A DNA stretch of 42,486 nt from an uncultured Collinsella sp. (GCA_902492545.1 CABULX010000001.1:1-42486), one strand, 5' to 3'. Positions 7,685 through 17,282 are shown, counted from the stretch's first letter. The notes: a model not told the origin generated them from the sequence alone. A program made the numbers and translations.

Positions 7685-9838
7685 TTACTGAACTTTGCTA
7701 GCGAACTCGAGGTATTGCATGCGCTGCAGCTTGTCGATCGTCGAGGCGTATGGGCTGTCTTCAGATTCCAAGTCGTAGCGCAGCCCGTCGGCACCAAGGT
7801 AGCCGGCGACATTGATGGTGGGCACATCTGACCTTGTTGCAAGCAGAGCCTTTTGATAGTCGGTGAGCGGGGCGCCGATCTTATTAAGGGTAATGGCTGC
7901 AATCTCGTTTGCCCCGACGGTGTCGTAGACGTTGAGCTCGGTATTGCCGGCGATTTCATAGTTAGCCCAGACAAAATATGTCGACTGATAGATACGGAAA
8001 GCGTGGCTTGCCGTATCTTCCTGAGGGTACAGCTCGTCGTTGAGAGTCGTTGCGGCGCTCGGCTGATGGTCGCCAAAAAAGACAAGGACAACCGGTCTGC
8101 CGATATTGCGGAGCTCGTTGATAAAGTACTCGAGGTCCCGGTCGGATGCGTTGATGCAGGTAAGATAGGTGTTGAGCGCGCTATTGGCGCCCTCGCTGGC
8201 TCCCTCGACCCAATAGTTTGTCAGCTCTTCGGCGGGAACGGTGCCATAGTCGTAGCCGCCGTGATTTTGCATCGTGACGTCAAAGATGAACTGCGGTGCT
8301 TCGTCGGTTCTAAGCAGGTCGAGTATCTTGTCGTAGGTGGCGTAGTCGCATACGCCGGCATGGTAACAGGGCGCACCTTCGAAATCGCCGATTGAAAGAA
8401 AATCTCCGAAGCCCAGCTGCTGATAGATTTTATCTCGATGGTAGTTGACGGGGTTTTGCGGGTGCATAGCGGTGGCGGTATACCCAAGCTCTTTAAGGTC
8501 CTTTGCCAGGCTGTTGACGCCATTCATCTGATACAGCTGATAGGGGATCTTGCCTAATCCGACAAAGGCCGTTGTCGCTCCGGTCAAAAATTCGAATTCG
8601 GAGTTCGCCGTTCCGCCACCGGCGACCGAAGCGAGCATGGTGCCGCGAACAAGTGTGTCGGGAAGCGAGTTGTAGAATGCGGGGCCGGTGTACCCGGCCG
8701 CCTGGAGCTGCTCAAAGCACGAAAGGTCGCTAAAACTCTCATTCATGACGGCAACAATCGTCGGCTTGATTTCTTTGAACTGGGCAACGGCCGCCGCGCG
8801 CTGCTCGCTCGAGCCATACGTGCTGTCGTAGGTGGCGGCGAGCTCCTGCTCGATGCTCTGCGCCTCATCGGGCGTATAGTCTTCGGGCTTCTCAATGGGC
8901 AACTCGTTGACCATTTCGGTGAACGAAGTGATAAAACCCTGAGACGCATACGTGGTGATGGGCTGCCAACGGTCAAATCCAAAATTCAGCGCCTGCTCCA
9001 AGTCGATGCTGGAAAAGCCCGAGAGCCCCACAACGGTCACTAGCAGAAAAGCGCAGAGGTTAGCGGCGATTGCGGGGAAGACATGGGTGGGCGTACGGAG
9101 CTTTCTCGGTCGGATAAGCGAAAGAAGCCCCAGGGAAATCTCCAGCAGGGCTAGAGAGGTTACGATTCCGGCGGTAAAGGTAAACTCGTATCCCTCGCTC
9201 ACTTCCATTGCGGTGCCAAGGGCCAAGATATCGCTTGGCAGGATGGCCTCGCCTTTAAACGTTATGACGAAGTGCTCGGCAATGCCAAGGATGCAACAGG
9301 CGACGGGCACGAGGGCCATGACGCCTCCATGACGCTGTCCCAGCAAATAAAGGGAGAGCAGAACCGTCGCGAGCAGCCCGACGGAAAACCCGAATGAGTT
9401 GGCGGGAATGCGATAGAACGTTTCGTTGCAGGCAATTTCGAGTGAAACGAACGAGAGCGCTGAAACAGCGGCGATGACAAGGATGTCACGGCAAATACAG
9501 GCAACCGTTCCCGTCGCAAGATCGGTTTGGTCGATAAGTCCCGAAACCAAGGGCTCGACAAGAAGTATGACGGCGGTAGCACCGAGCGCCGAATAAGAAA
9601 GGACCCATAGGGAATTGTCCTCATTTACGAGCAATTGATTCGTAATCCATGCAGCTACCATGCCGAGCGGGATGAGGAGCGTCGCGCACCAAAAGACGCG
9701 GGCAATGGGCGGCTTTTCATTGTGTTTGATTGAAAAATATACGCGCACCACGACGATGGCCACGATAAGGACGGCGATGAATATGGGCAGATTGGCCATG
9801 TCGCTCGAAGTGATTTCAAGGGGGATATCTTCGGTCAT
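7685..9838 (-). CDS. LTA synthase-family membrane phosphoglycerol transferase (sulfatase fold)
   Basis: This membrane enzyme is likely to transfer glycerol-phosphate or a similar phospho-group to a cell-envelope polymer outside the membrane. Of 717 residues, the first ~300 hold about eight hydrophobic segments. The extracellular alkaline phosphatase/sulfatase domain follows with the family's metal ligands: a Glu in VAVMNESFSD, the Thr nucleophile in GGGTANSEFEF (as in the LtaS T-x-S-E motif), a His in TMQNHGGYD, and the D-H of FFGDHQPS. The start is ATG 9838, with AGAGGAA about 6 bases ahead. It is transcribed divergently from uvrA. LtaS proteins usually show five membrane segments, so the longer membrane part suggests a related, polymer-specific transferase rather than canonical lipoteichoic acid synthase; the substrate cannot be fixed from sequence. 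Confidence 0.85.
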   Translation of the reverse strand: MTEDIPLEITSSDMANLPIFIAVLIVAIVVVRVYFSIKHNEKPPIARVFWCATLLIPLGMVAAWITNQLLVNEDNSLWVLSYSALGATAVILLVEPLVSGLIDQTDLATGTVACICRDILVIAAVSALSFVSLEIACNETFYRIPANSFGFSVGLLATVLLSLYLLGQRHGGVMALVPVACCILGIAEHFVITFKGEAILPSDILALGTAMEVSEGYEFTFTAGIVTSLALLEISLGLLSLIRPRKLRTPTHVFPAIAANLCAFLLVTVVGLSGFSSIDLEQALNFGFDRWQPITTYASQGFITSFTEMVNELPIEKPEDYTPDEAQSIEQELAATYDSTYGSSEQRAAAVAQFKEIKPTIVAVMNESFSDLSCFEQLQAAGYTGPAFYNSLPDTLVRGTMLASVAGGGTANSEFEFLTGATTAFVGLGKIPYQLYQMNGVNSLAKDLKELGYTATAMHPQNPVNYHRDKIYQQLGFGDFLSIGDFEGAPCYHAGVCDYATYDKILDLLRTDEAPQFIFDVTMQNHGGYDYGTVPAEELTNYWVEGASEGANSALNTYLTCINASDRDLEYFINELRNIGRPVVLVFFGDHQPSAATTLNDELYPQEDTASHAFRIYQSTYFVWANYEIAGNTELNVYDTVGANEIAAITLNKIGAPLTDYQKALLATRSDVPTINVAGYLGADGLRYDLESEDSPYASTIDKLQRMQYLEFASKVQ

Positions 9839-9956
9839 GGACGTTCCTCTGTTACGGCAAATTAAGTTCAGTATTAGATTACTGTAACCTTTCCACGACA
9901 TTTCGAGAAACAAAGCGCCCGATACGCAAAGCTAAAGGTCTGCGAATCTTGTATTA

Positions 9957-9970
9957 CGAACATCTGTGCG
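9957..9970. promoter_or_regulatory. Candidate LexA (SOS) box upstream of uvrA
   Basis: CGAAC-atct-GTGCG is a near-palindrome resembling the Gram-positive LexA/DinR box (CGAAC, four bases, GTTCG) with one mismatch in the right half. It lies 62 bases before the uvrA start, where a repressor could block transcription. uvrA is a classic SOS gene in many bacteria. LexA specificity in Coriobacteriia is not known to me, so this rests on resemblance only. Confidence 0.4.
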
Positions 9971-10031
9971 CGTCGAGTGCGCTAAACTCATCGGCAGTAT
10001 GATTCGATGCAATAGGAGGCAAGGAGCTTCC

Positions 10032-12911
10032 ATGTCTGATTCTTCTATCGTTATTCGCGGCGCTCGTGAGCACAACCTCCGTGATATCGATGTTTCCATT
10101 CCGCGTGACCAACTCGTGGTCATTACCGGTCTTTCTGGCTCGGGCAAGAGCTCGCTGGCATTTGACACTATCTATGCCGAGGGCCAGCGTCGATACGTCG
10201 AGAGCCTTTCGAGCTATGCGCGCCAGTTCTTGGGTCAGATGGACAAACCCGACCTGGATTCAATCGACGGCCTTTCGCCGGCAGTGTCGATCGACCAAAA
10301 GACGACGTCTAAAAACCCTCGCTCGACGGTTGGCACCGTAACCGAGATTTATGACTATCTGCGCCTGCTGTTCGCCCGTGTGGGCACCCCGCACTGTCCC
10401 GAATGCGGCCGCGTCATTGAGCGTCAGACGACCGACCAGGTTGCCGACAAGGTCTTGGCGGCGGGGGAGGGCCGCCGCGCGTTTGTGCTGGCACCGGTGG
10501 TGCGCGGGCGAAAAGGCGAGTACACCAAACTGTTTGAGGACCTTCGCGCCGAGGGCTTTAGCCGCGTGCGTGTCGACGGTGAAGTGCGCTCGCTCGACGA
10601 TCCGATCGATCTGGACAAGAAGTTCAAGCACGATATCGAGGTCGTAGTCGATCGCATCGTGATCCGTGAGAACTCTCTGGGCCGTATCGCCGAGTCTGTT
10701 GAGCAAGCGACCGCGCTGGCTCACGGCAATGTAAACGTGTACATGCTGCCCGATCGTGATGCTCCCGAGGGGACCGAGGGCGAGCTGCTGGAGTATTCGT
10801 TGGCCTTGGCGTGCCCGGAGCATGGTCACTCCATTGACGATCTTCAGCCGCGTGATTTTTCGTTCAACGCTCCCTATGGCGCATGTCCTGAGTGCGACGG
10901 CCTGGGCTTTAAGAAAACCGTTGATGCCGAGGCGCTGATTGAGGATCCCTCGAAGTCCATTGCCGATGGAGTCTTTGGTAGCCTGTTTGGCAATTCGAAC
11001 TACTATCCGCAGATTTTTGCTGCGGTCTGCAAACACTTTAAGGTGAGCGCCGATACGCCGTGGGAGGACTTGCCCCCTCGCGTGCGTCGTGCATTCTTGG
11101 ATGGCCTGGGCGATACGAAGATCTCGGTCGACTACCAAAAGCTCGACGGACGTCGCAGCCAGTGGGATACCAAGTTTTCGGGCGTTCGCAACATCCTGTA
11201 CGAACGCTATACCGAGACGACGAACGAGAACACCAAGGCGCGCCTGGAGAAGTACATTCGCGAGGAGCCGTGCTCGAGCTGCCACGGCGCTCGTTTGCGC
11301 TCCGAGATGCTCGCCGTCACCGTGGGCGGCAAGTCCATTTACGAGGTTTGTTGCCTGTCGTGCCGTGAATCGCTCGAGTTTTTTGAGGGCCTGGAGCTCA
11401 CCGAGCGCCAACAGTTTATCGGCGGCCGTATCGTCAAGGAAATCCTGGAGCGCTTGCGTTTTCTGGTCGATGTTGGACTCGACTATCTGACGCTCGATCG
11501 TGCCTCGGCGACGCTTTCCGGTGGCGAGGCGCAGCGTATTCGTCTGGCAACGCAGATCGGCGCGGGTCTCATGGGCGTGCTCTATATTCTGGACGAGCCC
11601 TCGATCGGTCTTCATCAGCGTGACAACGAGCGCTTGATCAAGACGCTCGAGCGCCTGCGCGATATCGGCAATACCGTTATCGTCGTCGAACACGACGAGG
11701 ATACAATCCGTGCCGCCGATTACGTGATCGACATGGGGCCCGGCGCCGGCGTCAACGGCGGACACGTAGTCGCGGCGGGAACGCCTGCCGATATCATGGC
11801 GTGTCCTGAGTCGATGACGGGCGCTTATCTGACCGGCAAACGAATGATCCGGGTGCCTGATGAACGGCGCAAGCCCGGTCGCGGCTGCCTTAAAATTACG
11901 GGCGCTCGAGCCAACAACCTCAAAAACGTTACCGCCAAAATCGAGTTTGGTACGCTTACGGTTGTTACCGGCGTGTCGGGATCGGGCAAGAGCTCCCTGG
12001 TTACCGACACCATTGCGCCTGCCCTTACGAATGTCATTCACCGTTCGACGCGCCCTGTGGGTCCGTATAAGAAAATCGAGGGCATCGAGTGTATCGATAA
12101 GGTTATCGATATCGACCAGTCGCCGATTGGCCGCACGCCGCGCTCCAACCCTGCTACCTATATCGGCCTGTGGGATGATCTTCGCGCGCTGTTTGCGAGT
12201 ACGCCGGAGTCGAAGGCGCGCGGCTACTCGCCGGGTCGTTTCTCCTTTAATGTGAGTGGCGGGCGCTGTGAGGCGTGCAAGGGCGATGGGCAGATTAAGA
12301 TCGAGATGCACTTCCTTCCCGATATCTACGTTCCCTGCGAAGTTTGCGGCGGTAAACGCTACAACCGCGAGACACTCGAGGTCACCTACCGTGGCAAGAC
12401 CATCTCGGACGTGCTCGACATGAGCGTCACCGAGGCGCTGGCCTTCTTTGGGAATATCCCGCAGATCAAGCGAAAGCTCCAGACGCTGTACGATGTAGGC
12501 TTGGGCTACGTGAGCCTGGGCCAGCCCGCCACGACGCTCTCGGGCGGCGAGGCGCAGCGTGTGAAGCTCGCCAAGGAGCTTCATCGACGCCAGACGGGCA
12601 AGACGTTCTATATTTTGGACGAGCCGACGACCGGTCTTCATTTTGAGGACGTCCGCCAGCTGCTCGATGTGCTGCAGCGCTTGGTCGATGCGGGCAACAC
12701 GGTGCTGGTGATTGAGCACAACCTTGATGTCATCAAGGTTGCCGACCGCCTGATCGATATGGGTCCCGAGGGCGGTAACGGCGGCGGAACCGTCGTGGTT
12801 TCGGGCACACCGGAGCAGGTTGCGGACTGTCCGCAGAGTTATACGGGCAAGTTTTTGGCGCCGTTGCTCAGGCGTGACCGGGAGCGTCAGGCTCAACTTG
12901 ATGCTCAATAA
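10032..12911 (+). CDS. uvrA: UvrABC excinuclease subunit A
   Basis: UvrA is the DNA-damage sensing ATPase of nucleotide excision repair; as a dimer it finds lesions and loads UvrB. The 959-residue length is normal. Two ABC-type ATPase modules are seen: Walker A GLSGSGKSS near the N-terminus and GVSGSGKSS near residue 650, each paired with an LSGGEAQR signature. Two zinc-binding cysteine sets are present, including the C-terminal CEACKGDGQ...CEVCGG zinc finger needed for damage recognition. The start is ATG 10032, with AAGGAG at 10021-10026; an upstream in-frame extension starts before this site. A possible LexA box lies upstream. A GC-rich hairpin 20 bases after the stop may separate it from ybaK, murJ and uvrC. 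Confidence 0.98.
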   Translation: MSDSSIVIRGAREHNLRDIDVSIPRDQLVVITGLSGSGKSSLAFDTIYAEGQRRYVESLSSYARQFLGQMDKPDLDSIDGLSPAVSIDQKTTSKNPRSTVGTVTEIYDYLRLLFARVGTPHCPECGRVIERQTTDQVADKVLAAGEGRRAFVLAPVVRGRKGEYTKLFEDLRAEGFSRVRVDGEVRSLDDPIDLDKKFKHDIEVVVDRIVIRENSLGRIAESVEQATALAHGNVNVYMLPDRDAPEGTEGELLEYSLALACPEHGHSIDDLQPRDFSFNAPYGACPECDGLGFKKTVDAEALIEDPSKSIADGVFGSLFGNSNYYPQIFAAVCKHFKVSADTPWEDLPPRVRRAFLDGLGDTKISVDYQKLDGRRSQWDTKFSGVRNILYERYTETTNENTKARLEKYIREEPCSSCHGARLRSEMLAVTVGGKSIYEVCCLSCRESLEFFEGLELTERQQFIGGRIVKEILERLRFLVDVGLDYLTLDRASATLSGGEAQRIRLATQIGAGLMGVLYILDEPSIGLHQRDNERLIKTLERLRDIGNTVIVVEHDEDTIRAADYVIDMGPGAGVNGGHVVAAGTPADIMACPESMTGAYLTGKRMIRVPDERRKPGRGCLKITGARANNLKNVTAKIEFGTLTVVTGVSGSGKSSLVTDTIAPALTNVIHRSTRPVGPYKKIEGIECIDKVIDIDQSPIGRTPRSNPATYIGLWDDLRALFASTPESKARGYSPGRFSFNVSGGRCEACKGDGQIKIEMHFLPDIYVPCEVCGGKRYNRETLEVTYRGKTISDVLDMSVTEALAFFGNIPQIKRKLQTLYDVGLGYVSLGQPATTLSGGEAQRVKLAKELHRRQTGKTFYILDEPTTGLHFEDVRQLLDVLQRLVDAGNTVLVIEHNLDVIKVADRLIDMGPEGGNGGGTVVVSGTPEQVADCPQSYTGKFLAPLLRRDRERQAQLDAQ

Positions 12912-12931
12912 ATAGGCGATTCAGTTTATGG

Positions 12932-12962
12932 GCGCCATCGACTCCTTGTGATTCGATGGCGC
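12932..12962 (+). terminator. Hairpin after uvrA
   Basis: A 10-bp perfect stem (12932-12941 with 12953-12962) with an 11-base loop starts 20 bases after the uvrA stop. No T-tract follows, so termination may be partial or factor-dependent. Confidence 0.5.
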
Positions 12963-12975
12963 TTGCTGTGCCGAA

Positions 12976-13006
12976 GTGACGTATGCAGCCGAATTGGACA
13001 TATACT
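12976..13006 (+). promoter_or_regulatory. Candidate promoter for ybaK-murJ-uvrC
   Basis: TATACT (13001-13006) matches the -10 consensus at five of six positions, 38 bases before the ybaK start. GTGACG (12976-12981) may serve as a -35, with a 19-base spacer. TATACT also occurs before uvrB and rapZ. Confidence 0.3.
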
Positions 13007-13043
13007 TAATCTTTGCGTCCGAATGCGAGGGAAAGGATATGTC

Positions 13044-13544
13044 ATGGCAAAGGCTGTAAAGACGCCAAAAACCAATGCGATGCGCGAGCTGGAAAGCGCC
13101 GGCATTTCCTATGTTCTACATACGTACGAAGACGATGGTGATGAGTCGGTGGGCCTGGGGGTCGCGATTTCGGAGCAGCTTGGCGAGGAGCCCGGTCAAG
13201 GATTTAAGACCTTGGTCTGCGTGACGCCGTCCAACGACCATGTCGTGTGCTGCATCCCTGTTGCCGATGAGCTCGATCTAAAGTCCGCCGCGCGTGCCGC
13301 GGGGGAGAAGTCCTTGGTTATGATGCATGTGAAGGATTTGCTTGCGGCGACTGGCTACGTTCGCGGCGGCTGCAGCCCGGTCGGTATGAAAAAACGCTAC
13401 CGGACGCTCATTGATGAGACGTGTGTCCTTTGGGATACCATTTTTATTTCGGGAGGCAAGCGTGGTTATCAGCTCGAGCTTGCACCCGATGATTTAATTG
13501 CATTTTGCGGGGCGACGGTTGCCGCGATTACGAGAGAGGACTGA
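13044..13544 (+). CDS. ybaK: Cys-tRNA(Pro)/Cys-tRNA(Cys) deacylase, YbaK type
   Basis: This is a cytoplasmic trans-editing factor that hydrolyses Cys-tRNA(Pro) formed by prolyl-tRNA synthetase. The 166-residue protein aligns with the single-domain YbaK/EbsC family: N-terminal KTPKTNAMRELESAGISY, then the conserved Lys in GFKTLVC (about residue 54), GGCSPVGMKK and the closing ISGGKRGYQLELAPDDL. The start is ATG 13044, with GAAAGGA 6 bases ahead; the frame continues upstream without a better start. It lies 3 bases before murJ, suggesting co-transcription with murJ and uvrC. Confidence 0.93.
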   Translation: MAKAVKTPKTNAMRELESAGISYVLHTYEDDGDESVGLGVAISEQLGEEPGQGFKTLVCVTPSNDHVVCCIPVADELDLKSAARAAGEKSLVMMHVKDLLAATGYVRGGCSPVGMKKRYRTLIDETCVLWDTIFISGGKRGYQLELAPDDLIAFCGATVAAITRED

Positions 13545-13547
13545 GCG

Positions 13548-15230
13548 ATGCCGCAGGAAGAATTGAAGCGCGGAGCTCATTTTGCAAAAGAATCTGCGCC
13601 TCAGACGCCCTCATCCGAAGCTTCTTCGTCGCGAGATGACACTGACGACATGGGCTCGTCGGACTACTCCACGGTTGGTCGTTCCGCCGGGCTTATGACC
13701 ATCCTGACTATCGTGTCTCGCGTCACCGGTTTTATCCGCACGTGGGCAATGGCGGCCGCTATCGGCATGTCGCTACTCTCGTCCTCCTATCAGGTCGCCA
13801 ACAACCTGCCCAATATGCTCTACGAACTCGTGATGGGTGGCATGCTCGTGACGGCGTTTTTGCCCGTGTACATGGGCGTGAGGCGTGAGCAGGGTCGCGA
13901 GGCCTCGAACGAGTACGTGGGCAACCTGCTCGGCATTCTGCTTTTAGTGCTAGGTGGCATTTCGTTGCTGGGGACCGTGTTCGCCCCGGGCTTTATCTGG
14001 ACGCAATCGTTCCTTTCGGGTGACGGTGGCAGCATGGATACCGCTGCGTTCATGTTCCGTTTCTTTGCCATCCAGATTCTGTTTTATGGTTTGGGCTCGG
14101 TGTTCTCGGGCGTTCTCAACGCACACCGCGACTACTTTTGGTCGACGTTTGCCCCGGTCCTCAACAATGTGATCGTCATTGCGAGCTTTATGGGTTTTGC
14201 GCCCGTGTCCGCACAGTTTGGCGAACGTGCCGGCATCATCTTGATTGCGGCCGGTACGACCCTCGGTGTCTTTGTTCAGATGGCATGTCAGATTCCCGCG
14301 CTTGGCAAGCACGGCGTGCATCCCCATATCCATATCGACTTTAAGGACCCCGCGCTGCGCCAGACGATTGCGCTCGGTATCCCGACGCTGCTCGCCACGG
14401 TGTGCATGTTTGTCTCGACTTCTATCACCAACGCTGCCGCGCTGGTGGTCCAGCCCGAGACGGGTCCTTCCGTCATCGCCTATGCGCGCCTGTGGTACAC
14501 GCTGCCCTACGCGCTGATTGCCGCCTCGCTTTCGACGGCGCTCTATACCGAGCTCTCTCATGACGCACAGGAGAAGGATTACGACAGCGTTCGCACGGGC
14601 ATTTCGCGTGGCGTCGCCCAGATGCTGTTCTTCCTGATTCCGTTCGCACTGTACCTGATTGTCTTCGCACGTCCGCTCAATATGATCTACTGTGCTGGCA
14701 AGTTTGATGAGTCCGGCGTGGCGCTGGTGTCCGAGTTCCTTGTCTACCTGGCGCTCTCGCTGCCGCTCTACGGCGTGGTCGTGTTGATGCAGAAGAGCTT
14801 CTCTGCCTTGCTCGACATGAAGCCCTATAGCCGCTATTGCCTGTATTCCGCCATCGGCCAGGCCGGCTCGGTTCTGCTGTTTGGCGTTGTGCTGGGCTTC
14901 GGTATGCCGGCAATCGCGCTTTCGTATGTCGTCGACTACGTGATCTTGGTCGGCTGTTCGCTGTGGTGGCTGCGTCGTCGCCTGCGTGGCCTTCAGGTCA
15001 AATCTATCCTACATGGCGGTTTCTTTGGCCTTTTGCTCGGTGGCCTAGGTGCTGCCGCAGGCGCCGGCGTCATGTGGGCGCTTGAACACTTTGTCGGGGC
15101 ACTTGGCGGCTCGATTCTGATTACTCTTGGCTACGTTTGCGTTGCGGGTGTCGCCTCGCTTGTTGTTACCTTTGGCCTTGCCGTCGTCCTTAAGATGCCC
15201 GAGGTCTCGGCGCTGCTTCGTCGCAAGTAG
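13548..15230 (+). CDS. murJ: Lipid II flippase MurJ
   Basis: This is a MOP-superfamily membrane protein that flips lipid II across the cytoplasmic membrane for peptidoglycan synthesis. The 560-residue protein has a hydrophilic N-terminal tail of about 45 residues rich in Ser, Asp and Glu, followed by about 14 membrane helices. Family signatures are the R-x-T-G-F-I-R segment (SRVTGFIRTWAMA), the NNLPNMLYELVMGGML block of the first repeat, and charged residues in helices that line the cavity. The tail is longer than in E. coli and typical of actinobacterial forms. Start ATG 13548 has GAGAGAGGA upstream, 3 bases after the ybaK stop. Its stop directly abuts the GTG of uvrC. Confidence 0.94.
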   Translation: MPQEELKRGAHFAKESAPQTPSSEASSSRDDTDDMGSSDYSTVGRSAGLMTILTIVSRVTGFIRTWAMAAAIGMSLLSSSYQVANNLPNMLYELVMGGMLVTAFLPVYMGVRREQGREASNEYVGNLLGILLLVLGGISLLGTVFAPGFIWTQSFLSGDGGSMDTAAFMFRFFAIQILFYGLGSVFSGVLNAHRDYFWSTFAPVLNNVIVIASFMGFAPVSAQFGERAGIILIAAGTTLGVFVQMACQIPALGKHGVHPHIHIDFKDPALRQTIALGIPTLLATVCMFVSTSITNAAALVVQPETGPSVIAYARLWYTLPYALIAASLSTALYTELSHDAQEKDYDSVRTGISRGVAQMLFFLIPFALYLIVFARPLNMIYCAGKFDESGVALVSEFLVYLALSLPLYGVVVLMQKSFSALLDMKPYSRYCLYSAIGQAGSVLLFGVVLGFGMPAIALSYVVDYVILVGCSLWWLRRRLRGLQVKSILHGGFFGLLLGGLGAAAGAGVMWALEHFVGALGGSILITLGYVCVAGVASLVVTFGLAVVLKMPEVSALLRRK

Positions 15231-17177
15231 GTGCGCGTGGCCGGTCACGACAACATACCAACGCTTGCCGAGCAGGTTTCGCGCGTTCCCACACAGCCCG
15301 GATGCTACCTTTGGAAGGATGCCAAGGGCGATGTCATCTACGTGGGCAAGGCGAAAAACCTGCGCGCCCGCATGCGTCAATACGTGACACTGCAGGATGA
15401 GCGTCAAAAGATCCCGCTGATGATGCAGCTGGTGGCGAGCTTTGACTACATCGTTGTCGAAACCGAGCATGAGGCGCTTGTACTCGAGCGCAACCTGATC
15501 GGCCAGTACCATCCGTACTTTAACGTCGACCTCAAGGATGACAAGAGCTACCCCTTTATCGCCATTACAAAGGGCGACCTGTATCCCGCGATCAAATACA
15601 CGCGTGAGCGTCATAAGCCGGGAACGCGCTATTTTGGACCCTATACCGATAGCCGTGCGGCACGTGAGACGATAGATACGCTGCGCAAGGTTATCCCCAT
15701 CTGCTCTGCATCCTGTGCGGAGTGGCGTCGTTGTCGCCGTACCATCGAGTCCCACAAGGGCGAGGAAGACATCGTCAATATGATTTGCGCACAAAACGGG
15801 CGTCCCTGCTTTGACTACCATGTCGGGCGCGGCCCGGGTGCGTGTGTCGGCGCGATTTCCCCGGCAGACTATGCCAAGAACGTCAAGCGTGTCGAGCGCT
15901 TTTTGTCGGGCCATCGCAAGGATGTCGTCGATGAGCTGACCTCCGAGATGACGGATGCCGCCGAGGCGCTCGACTTTGAGCGCGCGGCACGCGTCAAACG
16001 TCGTTTGGAGGTCATCAGGGGTCTGGACGATCGTCAGCAAGTCGTTTTTCCCTCCAGTGTCGATATCGATGTCATCGGGTTCTATCGCGAGGAGACCATC
16101 TCCGCCGCTTGCGTCTTCGTCGTTCGCGAGGGCCGAACAGTTCGCACCTGCGAGTTCATTCTCGACAAGGGTCTTGATGTTGACGAGGAAGAGCTCCAGT
16201 CGGGCTTTCTTAAGCGCTATTACGACGAGACGGCTGATATTCCAGCTGAGGTCAACCTTTCCGTCGAGCTTGAGGATGCGGAGGCGCTGGGGGAGTGGCT
16301 TGCGGGCAAGCGTGAGCGTTCCTGCCATCTCCATAGGCCGCAGCGTGGCGAAAAGCACCGTCTGCTCGATATGGCATCCAAAAATGCGCGCCATGCCCTC
16401 ATGCGCTACATGATGCGAACGGGGTACGCTGACGACCGCACCAATCAAGCGCTCCTGGAGCTCGAAAGTGCGTTGGCGCTGCCATCGCCGCCGTTGCGTA
16501 TCGAGTGCTTCGATATCTCTACACTGCATGGCACCTTTACGGTCGCCTCGATGGTGGTGTTTACCAACGGGCGCGCCGACAAGAGCCAGTACCGTCGTTT
16601 TAAAATTCAGGCCGAATTGGACGAGGCAAACGACTTCGTGTCGATGTCCGAGGTTTTGGGACGACGCTATGCTCCCGAGCGCATGGCCGACGAGCGCTTT
16701 GGCTCGCGCCCCGATTTGCTCGTTGTCGATGGCGGTAAGCCGCAATTGACCGCTGCGATCAAGCAACTTGAGGCTCTTGGGCTCGATATACCAGTTTGTG
16801 GCTTGGCGAAGGCCGACGAGGAAGTTTTTGTGCCTTGGGACGAGACTCCTGTCGTGCTGCCGACCGGGTCTGCTTCGCTCTATCTAATTAAACAGGTACG
16901 CGATGAGTCCCACCGATTTGCCATCACGTTCCACCGTGAGTTGCGCGATAAAGCCATGACGGTTTCGGTACTCGATGACGTTCCGGGCGTGGGACCCACC
17001 AGAAAACGTGCCCTTATGCGCCATTTTGGCTCGATGAAGCGTTTGCGCGCGGCGAGCGAGCAAGAGATCGCGGAAGTTCGCGGCATACCTGCCGATGTTG
17101 CCAAGGCGGTCCACGAGGCGCTCGTTGCATGGAATGCCGAGCGCACCGAGGCGGCGGCTGGCCATTCCGATAGCTAA
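15231..17177 (+). CDS. uvrC: UvrABC excinuclease subunit C
   Basis: UvrC is the dual endonuclease of nucleotide excision repair. The 648-residue protein begins with a GIY-YIG nuclease domain (GCYLWKDAKGDVIYVGKAKNLRARM, about 23-47, with the catalytic Glu in EALVLERNLI near residue 87). A central UVR motif (ALDFERAARVKRRLEV) contacts UvrB. The RNase H-like 5' nuclease domain follows (ECFDISTLHGTFTVASMVVF, then LLVVDGGKPQL), with a C-terminal helix-hairpin-helix pair (VPGVGPTRKRALMRHFGS). The start is GTG 15231, immediately after the murJ stop; GTG 15237 is an equally possible start because neither has a strong ribosome site. In other actinobacteria uvrC is followed by rapZ; here the sialic acid locus intervenes. 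Confidence 0.97.
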   Translation: MRVAGHDNIPTLAEQVSRVPTQPGCYLWKDAKGDVIYVGKAKNLRARMRQYVTLQDERQKIPLMMQLVASFDYIVVETEHEALVLERNLIGQYHPYFNVDLKDDKSYPFIAITKGDLYPAIKYTRERHKPGTRYFGPYTDSRAARETIDTLRKVIPICSASCAEWRRCRRTIESHKGEEDIVNMICAQNGRPCFDYHVGRGPGACVGAISPADYAKNVKRVERFLSGHRKDVVDELTSEMTDAAEALDFERAARVKRRLEVIRGLDDRQQVVFPSSVDIDVIGFYREETISAACVFVVREGRTVRTCEFILDKGLDVDEEELQSGFLKRYYDETADIPAEVNLSVELEDAEALGEWLAGKRERSCHLHRPQRGEKHRLLDMASKNARHALMRYMMRTGYADDRTNQALLELESALALPSPPLRIECFDISTLHGTFTVASMVVFTNGRADKSQYRRFKIQAELDEANDFVSMSEVLGRRYAPERMADERFGSRPDLLVVDGGKPQLTAAIKQLEALGLDIPVCGLAKADEEVFVPWDETPVVLPTGSASLYLIKQVRDESHRFAITFHRELRDKAMTVSVLDDVPGVGPTRKRALMRHFGSMKRLRAASEQEIAEVRGIPADVAKAVHEALVAWNAERTEAAAGHSDS

Positions 17178-17268
17178 ACACGAGCCTAAACAACTGATAT
17201 ACATGATTGCGCGATTTTCAACCATTTATTTCGCCATGATTGCCTGCTGGTTTCGGGTTTTATTAACG

Positions 17269-17282
17269 CTAAAACGTTTGAC
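17269..17282. promoter_or_regulatory. AAACGTTT operator-like site over the -35 of the sat/nan promoter
   Basis: The sequence CTAAAACGTTTGAC contains a perfect AAACGTTT palindrome. AA-N-CG-N-TT cores are typical of LacI-family and CcpA-type operators. It overlaps the TTGACT -35 candidate (17278-17283), the position expected for a repressor. A longer perfect palindrome with the same core lies upstream of gap (29907-29920). Confidence 0.45.

Noticed and set aside
10260..12908. An 882-codon open frame on the minus strand
   Set aside because: It is antisense to uvrA, which has complete family motifs; the antisense translation shows no recognisable fold or ribosome site.
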